Shown here: positions 43,258 through 51,943 of the stretch, one piece after another
How positions within the stretch are numbered: position 1 is the stretch's first letter
Layout: every line of letters starts with the position of its first letter
NCBI RefSeq assembly: GCF_022761125.1
Contig: NZ_JAKWJR010000006.1
Span: 186,001-250,000 of the forward strand
Reading direction: 5' to 3'
DNA length: 64,000 nt
From: Nocardioides sp. SR21
GTDB lineage: Bacteria > Actinomycetota > Actinomycetes > Propionibacteriales > Nocardioidaceae
Translations under genes and position numbers: made by a program
Notes under the pieces: generated by a model
The model's input: only the letters and a program-made list of their open reading frames with translations
Told to the model about the DNA's origin: nothing
Database searches by the model: none

Positions 43258-45798
43258 GTGCTCAAGCTGACCCTGCGCAACCTGCTCGCCCGCAAGGTGC
43301 GGCTGGTGATGAGCGGCCTGGCGATCGTGCTGGGCGTGGCGTTCCTGTCGGGCGTCCTCGTCTTCAGCAACGGCCTGTCGTCGACGTTCGACAGCATCAT
43401 CTACAGCTCCACCCCCGACGGCGTCGTGCGCGCGGAGCAGACCGCGTCCTTCGAGGCCGGGCCGACGCAGACCACCCAGACCCTCTCCCCCGAGGTCGTG
43501 GCCGAGCTCGAGGAGCTGCCCGAGGTGGCCCGGGCCGACGGTGACGTCGTCGGCATCGGGATGAGCCTGCTCGCCTCCGACGGCACGCTCGTCGGCGGCA
43601 CCGGCGCCCCCACCTTGGCGTTCAACCACACCGACGGCCCGAACATGGCCGGTGAGCCGCCGATGCTGCTCAGCAGCGGGCGCTGGCCGGCCGCGGCCGA
43701 CGAGATCGTGCTCGACGACGCGGCCGCCGACAACGGCGACTACGACCTGGGCGACGAGGTGAAGCTGCTCGCGCCGTTCGGGGACTCCGAGCGCACGGCG
43801 ACGCTGGTCGGCACCGCGGAGTTCAACGGCGGCGGTACGGCCGGCGCGACCCTGCTGGTGTTCAGCACCGAGGGCGCGCAGGACCTCTTCCTCGACGGCG
43901 CCGACGCGTTCCACCAGGTCTCCCTCACCGCCGCCGACGGCGTCACCCAGGAGCAGCTCGCCGAGGCCGCCGACACCGTCGCCCCCTCCGGCTTCGAGGC
44001 GGTCACCGGCGACCAGGTCGCGGAGGAGTCCCAGGACGCCGTCGGCCAGTTCCTCGACGTGATCTCCACGTTCCTGCTGGTGTTCGCGATCATCGCGGTC
44101 ATCGTCGGCGGCTTCATCATCGTCAACACGTTCACGATCCTGGTCGCGCAGCGCAGCCGTGAGCTCGCACTGCTGCGCGCCCTCGGCGCATCGCGCCGCC
44201 AGGTGACGCAGTCGGTGCTGCTCGAGGCGGTCGTCATGTCGGCGGTCGCCGCGACCGTCGGCATCGGGCTCGGCTGGCTGCTGGCGCGCGGCCTGGCCGC
44301 GCTCTTCCGCGCGGTCGGGCTCGACATCGCGAGCGACGCGCTGACGCTCGACGCCGGCTCGGTCATCATCAGCTACGTCGTCGGCGTCGGCGTCACGCTG
44401 GTCGCCGCCTTCCTGCCGGCCCGCCGCGCCGGCAAGGTCGCCCCCGTCGCGGCGATGCGGGCCGACTCGGCGCCGGCGCGCGACTCGCTGCGCCGCCGCA
44501 CGATCATCGGCGGCGTCCTGATCGCGGTCGGCATCGTGTTCGCGGTCATCGGCATCACCGGCGGCCCGGGGCCCGACTCGCTCTGGGTCGGCATCGCCGC
44601 CGGGATCTGGATCCTGACCGCAGCGGCGATCAGCTCGGTGATCGGCCGACCCGTCCTGGTCCTGTGCCGCGGCCTGTTCGGCCGGCTGTTCGGCACCACC
44701 GGCAGGCTCGCGGGGGAGAACGCGCTGCGCGATCCCCGGCGTACCGGCGCCACGGCGTCGGCGCTGATGATCGGGCTGGCCCTGGTCTCCACGATCGGGG
44801 TGCTCGCCACCTCGCTCAACGCCTCGGTCGACGACGTCGTGGACGAGGAGTTCACCTCCGACTTCCTGGTGCAGAGCACGAACTTCCTGCCGTTCTCGAC
44901 CTCGGTCGGCGACGACCTGGAGGCGGTCGACGGGGTGGCCACAGTCAGCCGGCAGCAGTGGACCGGCGCGCAGGTGGACGACTCGACGGTCTTCGTGACG
45001 GGCAACGACGCGGCGTTCGACGACATCTACGAGCTCGACATGGTCGAGGGCCGCCAGCAGCTGCAGGGCAACCAGGCTCTGGTGACCACCGGCTTCGCCG
45101 ACGACCACGACCTCGAGGTCGGCTCGCCGCTGACGCTGACGTTCCTCGCCGGCAAGTCGCTCGACCTCGAGGTGGCCGGGATCTTCGAGGGCAGCGAGAC
45201 CACCGGCGACGTCAGCCTCCCGCTCGACCTGCTCGCCGACGCCGGGGTGCCCCGCCAGGACACCAGCCTGAGCATCATGCTCGAGCCGGGCGCCGACGCG
45301 GTCGCGGTCGGCAACGCGCTGGACGAGGCGGCCGAGGCGACCCCGATCGTGGCGGTCTACGACAAGCAGGAGTTCGCCGAGTCGATCCGTGACCAGATCA
45401 ACCAGCTGCTCTACATGATCTACGGCCTGCTCGCGCTGGCGATCGTGATCGCGGTGATCGGCATCGTGAACACGCTCGGCCTCTCGGTCATCGAGCGCAC
45501 CCGCGAGATCGGCCTGCTCCGGGCGATCGGCATGAGCCGCACCCGGCTGCGCCGGATGATCACCCTGGAGTCGGTGGCGATCGCGGTCCTCGGCGCGGTG
45601 CTCGGCATGGTCATCGGGGTGATCATCGGCGTGCTGCTGCGACAGGCGCTCAAGGACGACCTGACCAGCCTCGGCCTGCCGCTGGGCCAGCTGCTCGTGT
45701 TCCTCGTGATCGCCGTGGTGGTCGGCGTGCTCGCCGCGATCCTGCCGGCGATCCGCGCCTCGCGGCTCAACGTGCTGGAGGCCATCGCCACGGAATGA
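43258..45798 (+). CDS. ABC transporter permease, duplicated FtsX fold
   Basis: An 846-residue permease with two FtsX modules. The N-terminal helix LVMSGLAIVLGVAFLSGVLVF is followed by a large periplasmic domain, three helices (FLLVFAIIAVIVGGFIIVNTF and others), a second half beginning near RLAGENALRDPRRTGATASALMIG, and a C-terminal FtsX domain ending ASRLNVLEAIATE. The start is GTG 43258. With the preceding ATPase it forms a MacB-like exporter, typically for peptides, antibiotics or lipoproteins. No kinase or accessory gene is linked. Confidence 0.9.
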   Translation: MLKLTLRNLLARKVRLVMSGLAIVLGVAFLSGVLVFSNGLSSTFDSIIYSSTPDGVVRAEQTASFEAGPTQTTQTLSPEVVAELEELPEVARADGDVVGIGMSLLASDGTLVGGTGAPTLAFNHTDGPNMAGEPPMLLSSGRWPAAADEIVLDDAAADNGDYDLGDEVKLLAPFGDSERTATLVGTAEFNGGGTAGATLLVFSTEGAQDLFLDGADAFHQVSLTAADGVTQEQLAEAADTVAPSGFEAVTGDQVAEESQDAVGQFLDVISTFLLVFAIIAVIVGGFIIVNTFTILVAQRSRELALLRALGASRRQVTQSVLLEAVVMSAVAATVGIGLGWLLARGLAALFRAVGLDIASDALTLDAGSVIISYVVGVGVTLVAAFLPARRAGKVAPVAAMRADSAPARDSLRRRTIIGGVLIAVGIVFAVIGITGGPGPDSLWVGIAAGIWILTAAAISSVIGRPVLVLCRGLFGRLFGTTGRLAGENALRDPRRTGATASALMIGLALVSTIGVLATSLNASVDDVVDEEFTSDFLVQSTNFLPFSTSVGDDLEAVDGVATVSRQQWTGAQVDDSTVFVTGNDAAFDDIYELDMVEGRQQLQGNQALVTTGFADDHDLEVGSPLTLTFLAGKSLDLEVAGIFEGSETTGDVSLPLDLLADAGVPRQDTSLSIMLEPGADAVAVGNALDEAAEATPIVAVYDKQEFAESIRDQINQLLYMIYGLLALAIVIAVIGIVNTLGLSVIERTREIGLLRAIGMSRTRLRRMITLESVAIAVLGAVLGMVIGVIIGVLLRQALKDDLTSLGLPLGQLLVFLVIAVVVGVLAAILPAIRASRLNVLEAIATE

Positions 45799-45806
45799 CC
45801 TTCCGG

Positions 45807-45822
45807 TCGAACATCTGTTCGA
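45807..45822. promoter_or_regulatory. LexA (SOS) box of alkB
   Basis: TCGAACATCTGTTCGA is a perfect TCGAAC-N4-GTTCGA palindrome, the actinobacterial SOS box. It directly abuts the TATGAT -10 box of alkB. Confidence 0.85.
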
Positions 45823-45823
45823 T

Positions 45824-45829
45824 TATGAT
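45824..45829 (+). promoter_or_regulatory. -10 box TATGAT of alkB
   Basis: TATGAT lies 6 nt before ATG 45836, next to the LexA box. Confidence 0.65.
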
Positions 45830-45835
45830 CCGTGC

Positions 45836-46444
45836 ATGGACTTCCAGGGCACGCTGTTCGAGGCGCCGCCGGCGCCCGAGGTCGGATCCGTCGAGCGCAC
45901 GACGCTCAGTCGGGGCGCCTGGATCGACGTCGCGCGCTCGTGGCTGCCGGAGGCCGACGACGTGTTCGAGACGCTGGTCCGCGACGTCCCGTGGCGCGCC
46001 GAGCGGCGCCAGATGTACGACCGCGAGGTCGACGTGCCCCGACTCCTGCACACGTACGGCGTCGGCGACCCGCTCCCCCACCCCGCCCTGGCGCGGGCCC
46101 GGGGAGCGCTGACCGCGCACTACCGCCCGGAGCTCGGGGAGCCGTTCGTGACCGCGGGCTGCTGCTACTACCGCGACGGCCGCGACAGCGTGGCCTGGCA
46201 CGGTGACACGATCGGCCGCGGCAAGACGCAGGACACGATGGTCGCGATCGTGTCGCTCGGCGACCCACGCCGGCTGGCGCTGCGGCCGCGGATCGGCGGC
46301 GCCTCGATGTCGGTCGAGATGGGCCACGGCGACCTGCTGGTGATGGGCGGTTCCTGCCAGCGCACCTGGGAGCACGCGGTGCCCAAGGTGGCGCACGCCG
46401 GGCCGCGGATCTCGGTGCAGTTCAGGCCGCTCAATGTCTTTTGA
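45836..46444 (+). CDS. alkB: AlkB-type DNA/RNA dealkylating dioxygenase
   Basis: A 202-residue Fe(II)/2-oxoglutarate dioxygenase that removes alkyl groups such as m1A and m3C from nucleic acids. The metal ligands are in SVAWHGDTIG (HxD) and RTWEHAVPKV (His); the 2-oxoglutarate arginines are in RISVQFRPLN. The nucleotide-recognition lid lies around EVDVPRLLHTYG. The gene is expected to be DNA-damage inducible because of the LexA box just upstream. No ada or alkA gene is adjacent. It follows the ABC operon at a distance of 37 bp. Confidence 0.9.
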   Translation: MDFQGTLFEAPPAPEVGSVERTTLSRGAWIDVARSWLPEADDVFETLVRDVPWRAERRQMYDREVDVPRLLHTYGVGDPLPHPALARARGALTAHYRPELGEPFVTAGCCYYRDGRDSVAWHGDTIGRGKTQDTMVAIVSLGDPRRLALRPRIGGASMSVEMGHGDLLVMGGSCQRTWEHAVPKVAHAGPRISVQFRPLNVF

Positions 46445-46454
46445 CGGGGACTGC

Positions 46455-46460
46455 TAGGCA
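46455..46460 (+). promoter_or_regulatory. -10-like box TAGGCA for the aldo-keto reductase
   Basis: TAGGCA lies 6 nt before ATG 46467; the last base is A rather than T. Confidence 0.3.
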
Positions 46461-46466
46461 TGGGGC

Positions 46467-47324
46467 ATGACAACTGCACACGCATCCGGCACCTTCGCGA
46501 TCGCCGGCGACCTCCCCGTCGTCCGGCTCGGGTACGGCGCCATGCAGCTCACCGGCCCCGGTATCTGGGGTGAGCCCCGCGACGCCGACGAGGCGATCCG
46601 AGTCCTGCGCCGAGCCCTCGAGCTCGGCATCACGTTCATCGACACCGCCGACTCCTACGGCCCCGAGGTCTCGGAGCGGCTGATCGGGGAGGCGCTGGCG
46701 CCGTACGCCGACGACGTGGTCATCGCCACCAAGGCCGGGCTGACCCGGCAGGGTCCGGACATCTGGACCCAGCTCGGCCAGCCGGCGTACCTGCGCCAGC
46801 AGTGCGAGATGAGCCTGCGCCGGCTGAAGCTCGAGCGGATCGACCTGTTCCAGCTGCACCGCATCGACGCGAACTTCCCGCTGGAGGACCAGATCGGGCT
46901 GTTGCTCGAGCTCCAGCAGGAGGGCAAGATCCGCCACATCGGGCTGTCCGAGGTCAGCGTCGACGAGATCGAGGCGGCCCGGAAGATCGCGCCGATCGCG
47001 ACCGTGCAGAACCTCTACAACCTCGCCGAGCGTCGCTCCGAGGACGTGCTCGACCACTGCGAGCGGGAGGGCATCGGCTTCATGCCGTGGTTCCCGCTGG
47101 CGACCGGGCAGCTCTCGAAGGAGGACGGTCCGCTCGCGAAGGCGTCGGCCGAGCACGGCGCCACGCCGTCGCAGCTGGCTCTCGCGTGGCTGCTCCGCCG
47201 CTCGCCGGTGATGCTCCCGATCCCGGGTACGTCGCGGGTCGCGCACCTCGAGCAGAACACCGCGGCCGCGGAGATCGAGCTGACCGACGCGGAGTTCGAC
47301 GCGCTCACCTCGTCGGTCGGGTAG
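46467..47324 (+). CDS. Aldo-keto reductase
   Basis: A 285-residue NADPH-dependent reductase of the AKR superfamily. The catalytic tetrad is visible: D and Y in [13 protein letters not shown] in VIATKAGLT and H in FQLHRID. The cofactor region near the C-terminus is [15 protein letters not shown]. The start is ATG 46467. The TAG stop at 47322 is inside a repeat also found at 9906. Physiological substrate unknown. Confidence 0.88.
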   Translation: MTTAHASGTFAIAGDLPVVRLGYGAMQLTGPGIWGEPRDADEAIRVLRRALELGITFIDTADSYGPEVSERLIGEALAPYADDVVIATKAGLTRQGPDIWTQLGQPAYLRQQCEMSLRRLKLERIDLFQLHRIDANFPLEDQIGLLLELQQEGKIRHIGLSEVSVDEIEAARKIAPIATVQNLYNLAERRSEDVLDHCEREGIGFMPWFPLATGQLSKEDGPLAKASAEHGATPSQLALAWLLRRSPVMLPIPGTSRVAHLEQNTAAAEIELTDAEFDALTSSVG

Positions 47325-47422
47325 CGAGCGCCAGCGAGGCTACCGAGACCGCGACCGAGGTCTCGATACGCCGGTCGCGAGCCGTGCCTCGCTCGCGCGG
47401 CTACTCGACCTGGCTGCTGCGT
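47322..47422. repeat. Convergent-end repeat, copy 2
   Basis: It starts with TAGCGAGCGCCAGC as at 9906, and includes CTCGATACGCCG and CTGGCTGCTGCGT in the same order, then leads into a strong hairpin. Its left end gives the reductase stop codon. It lies between convergent genes. Confidence 0.6.
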
Positions 47423-47454
47423 CCCGGTCTCCCGAGCAGGCTCGGGAGACCGGG
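47423..47454. terminator. Bidirectional hairpin between aldo-keto reductase and LemA
   Basis: Perfect 14-bp arms (47423-47436 with 47441-47454) and a 4-nt loop lie 6 bp before the LemA stop codon, in the convergent gap. It can serve both transcripts. Confidence 0.85.
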
Positions 47455-47459
47455 GCAGC

Positions 47460-48023
47460 TCAGAACTCCACGGACGGGGCGACGTCCTGGCCCTCGGGGG
47501 CCTCGTAGAAGTCGCGCTTGTGCACGTTGGCGATGCCGGTGAGGAACATCCACGGGATCGTCTGGGTCAGCTTGTTCAGGGTCGCGACCGCGTCGTTGTA
47601 GTACTGGCGGGCGAACGAGATCTGGTTCTCGGTGTCGGCGAGCTGCTTCTGCAGGTCCAGGAAGTTCGTGTTCGCCTTGAGGTCCGGGTAGGCCTCGGCG
47701 ACCGCGTTGACCTTCACCAGCGCCTGGCTGAGCTCGGCGTCGGCGGCGGCCTTGGCCGGGACGTCGTCGCCCTTGGCCGCGGCGGCGACGGCGGCGCGTG
47801 CCTTGGTGACCTCCTCGAACACGCCCTTCTCGTGGGCGGCGTACCCCTTGACGGTCTCGACCAGGTTCGGGATCAGGTCGGCGCGGCGGGTGAGCTGCAC
47901 GTCGATGCCACCGAGCGCCTCCTGGGCGCCGATGTCGGTGGTGCGGAGCTTGTTGAAGCCGACGATCACGAACGCCACCAGGGCGATGATCACGACGACG
48001 ACGACGATGATTCCGACGATCAT
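47460..48023 (-). CDS. LemA-family protein
   Basis: A 187-residue LemA-family protein. The N-terminal membrane helix is IVGIIVVVVVIIALVAFVIVGFN. It is followed by the conserved coiled-coil core GAQEALGGIDVQLTRRADLIPNLVETVKGYAAHEKGVFEEVTKAR, and KANTNFLDLQKQLADTENQISFARQYYNDAV. The start is ATG 48023, 37 bp after the DUF2207 gene with GAGGT upstream, so DUF2207-lemA is probably one operon. Function unknown; such pairs are common in bacteria. Confidence 0.9.
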   Translation of the reverse strand: MIVGIIVVVVVIIALVAFVIVGFNKLRTTDIGAQEALGGIDVQLTRRADLIPNLVETVKGYAAHEKGVFEEVTKARAAVAAAAKGDDVPAKAAADAELSQALVKVNAVAEAYPDLKANTNFLDLQKQLADTENQISFARQYYNDAVATLNKLTQTIPWMFLTGIANVHKRDFYEAPEGQDVAPSVEF

Positions 48024-48060
48024 GTGGACCTCTCAGTTGGGTTGACGCAAGTCTGGGGGA

Positions 48061-49827
48061 CTACCAGGAGCCGCCGCCACCGCCGCCACCGCCGCCACCG
48101 CCGGAGAACCCGCCGCCCCCGCTGGAGGAGGACGACGACTTCTGGGTGGCCTCGTAGGACGAGATGGCCGAGCTGACGGTCGACTCGAACGAGTCGACCA
48201 TCGAGGAGACCGCGCTGCCGGCGTACGCACCGGTGTAGGCGTGGCCGAAGTACGTCGGGACCGGCGGCTCCTCGCCGACCTCGATGCGGTACTTGCCCGC
48301 CCACTCGTCGGCGCAGCCGAAGGCCACGGCCCACGGGATGTAGGCGGTGTAGAGCTCCTTGCGGCCGGAGAAGTCGAAGCGCTCCTCCGCCGACGGCGTG
48401 GAGAGGATCCGGCGGAAGCCGCCGGCCTTCGACCACACGTCGCGCCCGGCGCGGGTGCGCCGGGTGGCGGCCGTCGCCCGGGCCATGCCGGCACCGAACA
48501 CCGCGAACAGGCCGGGGATCAGGGCGATCGCGCTCATGTTCAGCGGGTTCCAGAACGCGATGACCGGGACCAGGATGAAGGCGCCGATGATGACCAGGGT
48601 GCCCTTGCCGCCGAGGCCGCTGGTCTCCATCAGCCCGGCGCCGGACGCCCAGGACCGGGTGTCGCTCTCGAAGCTGGCGATCTCGTTCTTGAGCCGCTTG
48701 CCGCCCTCGACGTCGTTCGGCCGGGCGGCGAAGGACGTGCCCGGGCCGCCGAGCAGGTGCGCGACGCCGGAGGTGACCTCGTCGAGGCCGGCCCAGCCCT
48801 GGGCGCCGTTCTTGTCCGTGATCGTCCACCCCGCGCCGTCGTGGTCGAGGTCGATGGCGCCCTTGTCGGCGGCGTACATCAGCGTGGCGACGTACTGCTG
48901 GGTGTCGACCTCCTCGGTGACGAGGTACGCCGCCTGCGCGGGCCCGATGCCCTCGGGCGGCGTGTACATCAGCGGGAACTGCGGGTCGGACTCGTCGGTG
49001 CGACGCACCAGCACGAAGCCGAGGAGGCCGGCCCCGACCGACAGCACCAGCACCAGGCCGAGCAGGAACACGTTGGTGCCGAGCACCGGGTCGAGCTCGG
49101 CGCGCCACGGCAGCTCCTTGCCGGGTGCCGGCGTACTCATGTCGAGCCCGACCTTGATCGTCACCGGGGTGTTCGGCGAGAGCGCACCGGTCTGCACGTG
49201 CAGCGTGTCGGTGCCCGCACCCTCGGCCTTGCAGCCGCCCCGCTGACCGGCCCCGACGGCGCACTGGATCGGCTTCTCGGCGGGCACCGGGAGGTGCACG
49301 GTGAGGTCGCTCTGCTGGATCGGCTGCAGCCAACCACTGGGGATCAGGTTCCAGTAGAACTGGGTGTCGGCGCCGGTGGTGCCCTCCTCGAGCACCCCGT
49401 CGATCTCGTAGCTGATCTCGTAGACGTGCTCACCGGTGGACACCGTCGAGTTCGGATCACCGATCCGCACGAGGACGTAGCGACCGCCTCGATCGTTCTT
49501 GCTGATCTCGACGGGGACGTCGCCGCCGTCCATCGTGACCGCGATGTCGCGCGGGATCCGGCGCGCGTTGAGAGCGCTCGCGTCCGACTTGTCGAAGAAC
49601 CGGAAGATCCCGTGCCGGCCACCGATCGGGAAGTCGACGGTCAGCGTCTCGACGACGCTCATGTCCCCCTCGTCGTCGATGTCGAAGTCCGCGACGTACG
49701 ACGTGATCGACGTCGGTTCGCTGACCGGCTCGTCCTCCTCGAGGCTCTCGCCCCACAGCATCGCCGGGATGAGCACGACGAACGCGACGAGGAGGAGGGC
49801 GACGATCGTGCCCACGAGACGCTTCAT
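48061..49827 (-). CDS. DUF2207 membrane protein with Gly/Ser-rich tail
   Basis: A 588-residue membrane protein. The signal-anchor RLVGTIVALLLVAFVVLIPAML is followed by the extracytoplasmic DUF2207 domain (VADFDIDDEGDMSVVETLTVDF, GGRHGIFRFFDK). Membrane helices lie in the middle (VFLLGLVLVLSVGAGLLGFVLV) and near 450. The tail GGGGFSGGGGGGGGGGGSW is normal for the family. TAGGCT 7 nt before ATG 49827 suggests a leaderless start. It is upstream of lemA, its usual partner. Confidence 0.85.
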   Translation of the reverse strand: MKRLVGTIVALLLVAFVVLIPAMLWGESLEEDEPVSEPTSITSYVADFDIDDEGDMSVVETLTVDFPIGGRHGIFRFFDKSDASALNARRIPRDIAVTMDGGDVPVEISKNDRGGRYVLVRIGDPNSTVSTGEHVYEISYEIDGVLEEGTTGADTQFYWNLIPSGWLQPIQQSDLTVHLPVPAEKPIQCAVGAGQRGGCKAEGAGTDTLHVQTGALSPNTPVTIKVGLDMSTPAPGKELPWRAELDPVLGTNVFLLGLVLVLSVGAGLLGFVLVRRTDESDPQFPLMYTPPEGIGPAQAAYLVTEEVDTQQYVATLMYAADKGAIDLDHDGAGWTITDKNGAQGWAGLDEVTSGVAHLLGGPGTSFAARPNDVEGGKRLKNEIASFESDTRSWASGAGLMETSGLGGKGTLVIIGAFILVPVIAFWNPLNMSAIALIPGLFAVFGAGMARATAATRRTRAGRDVWSKAGGFRRILSTPSAEERFDFSGRKELYTAYIPWAVAFGCADEWAGKYRIEVGEEPPVPTYFGHAYTGAYAGSAVSSMVDSFESTVSSAISSYEATQKSSSSSSGGGGFSGGGGGGGGGGGSW

Positions 49828-49834
49828 GGTGCGG

Positions 49835-49840
49835 AGCCTA
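49835..49840 (-). promoter_or_regulatory. -10 box TAGGCT for the DUF2207 gene
   Basis: TAGGCT lies 7 nt before ATG 49827. Confidence 0.5.
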
Positions 49841-49896
49841 GGGCCTGCCGGATATCGACGTGCGGCCCGTCGGTGGCGCTTGGGACACTGGTCCAG

Positions 49897-51240
49897 ATGT
49901 CCTCGCAGCCTGCCGCCAAGCCCACCCTCCGCTCCTTCTGGCACGACCTCCCCCGCGAGGGGAAGCTGCTGCTCTCGGTGGTGGTGTTCGAGTTCATCGG
50001 CACCGGCCTGGTGCTGCCGTTCCACGTGGTCTACCTGCACGAGATGCGCGGGTTCGACCTGGGCGTGGTCGGCCTGATGCTGGGCCTCTCACCGCTGATC
50101 GGCTTCCTGGTCACCGGGCCCGGCGGCTGGGCGATCGACCACTACGGCGCGCGCCGGATCCTGATGGCGGCGCTGGCGCTGCAGGTCGTGTCCAACACGC
50201 TGCTGGCGTTCGCGGCGACCGAGGCGACCGTGGTGATCGCGCTGATGCTCGCGGGCGCCGCGTTCGGCGTGACCTGGCCCGGGTTCCAGTCGCTGATCGC
50301 GACCGTCGTACCGGTCGAGCTGCGGCAGCGCTACTTCGGCGTGAACTTCACCCTGCTCAACCTCGGCATCGGGATCGGCGGCATCGTCGGCGGGATGTTC
50401 ATCGACGTCGAGCGGCTCGCGACGTTCCAGGCGATCTACCTCGCCGACGCGGTCAGCTACGTGCCCGCGCTGATCCTCATGGCGGTGCCGCTGCGGCACG
50501 TCGCCGGCCGGGTCGTGCACGACCACGAGGACGGTCCGCCCGAGAAGGTCTCCTACCTCGCCGTGGCCCGCCGCCCCGCGGTCGCGACCCTGATGCTGCT
50601 GAGCTTCGTGTCGTCGTACGTCGGCTACTCCCAGCTCAACGCCGGGATGCCGGCGTTCGCCCGCGCGGTCGGCGAGGTGTCGACCCGCGGCCTCGGGCTG
50701 GCGTTCGCGGCGAACACCCTGGTGATCGTGGTGCTCCAGCTGTTCGTGCTGCAGCGCATCGAGGGCCGACGCCGCACGCGCGTGATCGCGGTGATGGGCG
50801 TCGTGTGGGCGGGCTCGTGGATGCTGCTCGGCGCGACCGGGCTGGTGTCCGGCACCATCGGCGCGACGCTGCTCGTCGCCGCGTGCGCGTCCGTCTTCGC
50901 GTTCGGCGAGACGCTGCTCCAGCCGACGATCCCGGCGCTGGTCAACGAGCTCGCGCCCGACCACCTGCGCGGGCGCTACAACGCGCTCAGCTCCGGCACG
51001 TTCCAGCTCGCCGCGATCATCGCCCCGCCGATCGCCGGGCTGATGGTGGACCACGGCCTCAGCGCGCTCTACATCGCCACGCTCGTCGCCGGCTGCCTGC
51101 TCTGCGGCGCGATCGCGATCTTCCGTCTCGAGCCGCAGCTCAGCCCCGAGGTCAACGGCGTGCGCAAGCGCCCGGCCGAGCCGGGGCCGGGCGAGTTGCC
51201 GCCCGAGGCCGCGAAGACGATCAGCGCCGCGACCGACTGA
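49897..51240 (+). CDS. MFS transporter (MdtH-like)
   Basis: A 447-residue MFS protein with about twelve helices. The motif-A-like loop is GPGGWAIDHYGARRILMAALAL after TM2, and FGVTWPGFQSLIATVVP resembles the antiporter motif C region of drug exporters. The C-terminal half includes LVNELAPDHLRGRYNALSSGTFQLA. The start is ATG 49897, divergent from DUF2207. The 3' end overlaps the convergent CoxG-like gene by 20 bp. Drug export is typical of the group; the substrate here is unknown. Confidence 0.85.
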   Translation: MSSQPAAKPTLRSFWHDLPREGKLLLSVVVFEFIGTGLVLPFHVVYLHEMRGFDLGVVGLMLGLSPLIGFLVTGPGGWAIDHYGARRILMAALALQVVSNTLLAFAATEATVVIALMLAGAAFGVTWPGFQSLIATVVPVELRQRYFGVNFTLLNLGIGIGGIVGGMFIDVERLATFQAIYLADAVSYVPALILMAVPLRHVAGRVVHDHEDGPPEKVSYLAVARRPAVATLMLLSFVSSYVGYSQLNAGMPAFARAVGEVSTRGLGLAFAANTLVIVVLQLFVLQRIEGRRRTRVIAVMGVVWAGSWMLLGATGLVSGTIGATLLVAACASVFAFGETLLQPTIPALVNELAPDHLRGRYNALSSGTFQLAAIIAPPIAGLMVDHGLSALYIATLVAGCLLCGAIAIFRLEPQLSPEVNGVRKRPAEPGPGELPPEAAKTISAATD

Positions 51241-51943
51241 CCACCCACCACAGCACGAGCAGCCCGGCCACGACACCCGCCGCCGGCTTCCAGTAGCTCC
51301 TGGCGAGCACCGGCAGCACCGTCGCGCCCAGGTCCAGCGAGTCGTCGGCCGACGGTGGCGGTGAGGCCGGTGGGGCCGGTGGGGCCGGTGGCGGATCCGC
51401 GAGGTGCTTCGGGGCCGGCGGTTTTTCGGGTACTCCCTGACGTTCCCGGGGTTCCGAGGACGTTTTCGGCCCGCTTTCGTCAGGGACTACCGCCTCAGAC
51501 CCACTGGCGAGACGCTGCTCGAGGCACTGCACGAACTGCCCGAGCAGCTTGTCGGAGACGTCCTGCATGACACCGCGGCCGAACTGGGCGGGCTTGCCGG
51601 TGATCGACAGGTCGGTGACCACCTCGACGTCGGTGCCGGTGCCGGCGGCCGCCATGGTCAGGGTGACCTTGGCGCCCGCCGTGCCGTTCCCGCGCTTGTC
51701 CTTGCCCTTGGCGTCGACCACGAAGCGGTGCGCGGCGTCGTCCTTCTCGACGAACGTCCCGGAGCCGTTGTAGACCAGGGCGATCGGGCCGAGCTTGACC
51801 TTCACCGATCCCGAGAACGTGTCCCCCTCGACCGACGTGACCGCGGCGCCCGGGAAGCACTCGGCGACCGACGCGATGTCGGCGAAGTGCGCCCAGGTCT
51901 CGTCGACCGAGGTGGGGACCGTGAAGCGGTGCGTGAGGTCCAT
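51221..51943 (-). CDS. CoxG-like SRPBCC protein with repeat-derived linker
   Basis: A 240-residue protein. Residues 1-145 are a CoxG-type SRPBCC domain (FTVPTSVDETWAHFADIASVAECFPGA, FSGSVKVKLGPIALVYNGSG). A low-complexity linker follows (PPPAPPAPPASPPPSADD), then a C-terminal membrane helix (AAGVVAGLLVLWWVV). CoxG anchors CO dehydrogenase to the membrane in carboxydotrophs. Part of the linker (VVPDESGPKTSSEPRERQG) is read from a palindromic repeat at 51430-51490. Its ATG overlaps the stop of the FAD-subunit gene by one base; it is the last gene of the S-L-M-G operon. Confidence 0.85.
   Translation of the reverse strand: MDLTHRFTVPTSVDETWAHFADIASVAECFPGAAVTSVEGDTFSGSVKVKLGPIALVYNGSGTFVEKDDAAHRFVVDAKGKDKRGNGTAGAKVTLTMAAAGTGTDVEVVTDLSITGKPAQFGRGVMQDVSDKLLGQFVQCLEQRLASGSEAVVPDESGPKTSSEPRERQGVPEKPPAPKHLADPPPAPPAPPASPPPSADDSLDLGATVLPVLARSYWKPAAGVVAGLLVLWWVVSRSRR
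51430..51490. repeat. In-frame palindromic repeat inside the CoxG-like gene
   Basis: This is a diverged copy of the 40094-40152 element. The left arm GTACTCCCTGACGTTCCCGG and the right arm (complement GTAGTCCCTGACGAAAGCGG) match imperfectly. It is read through in frame in the linker of the CoxG-like protein. Confidence 0.75.
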
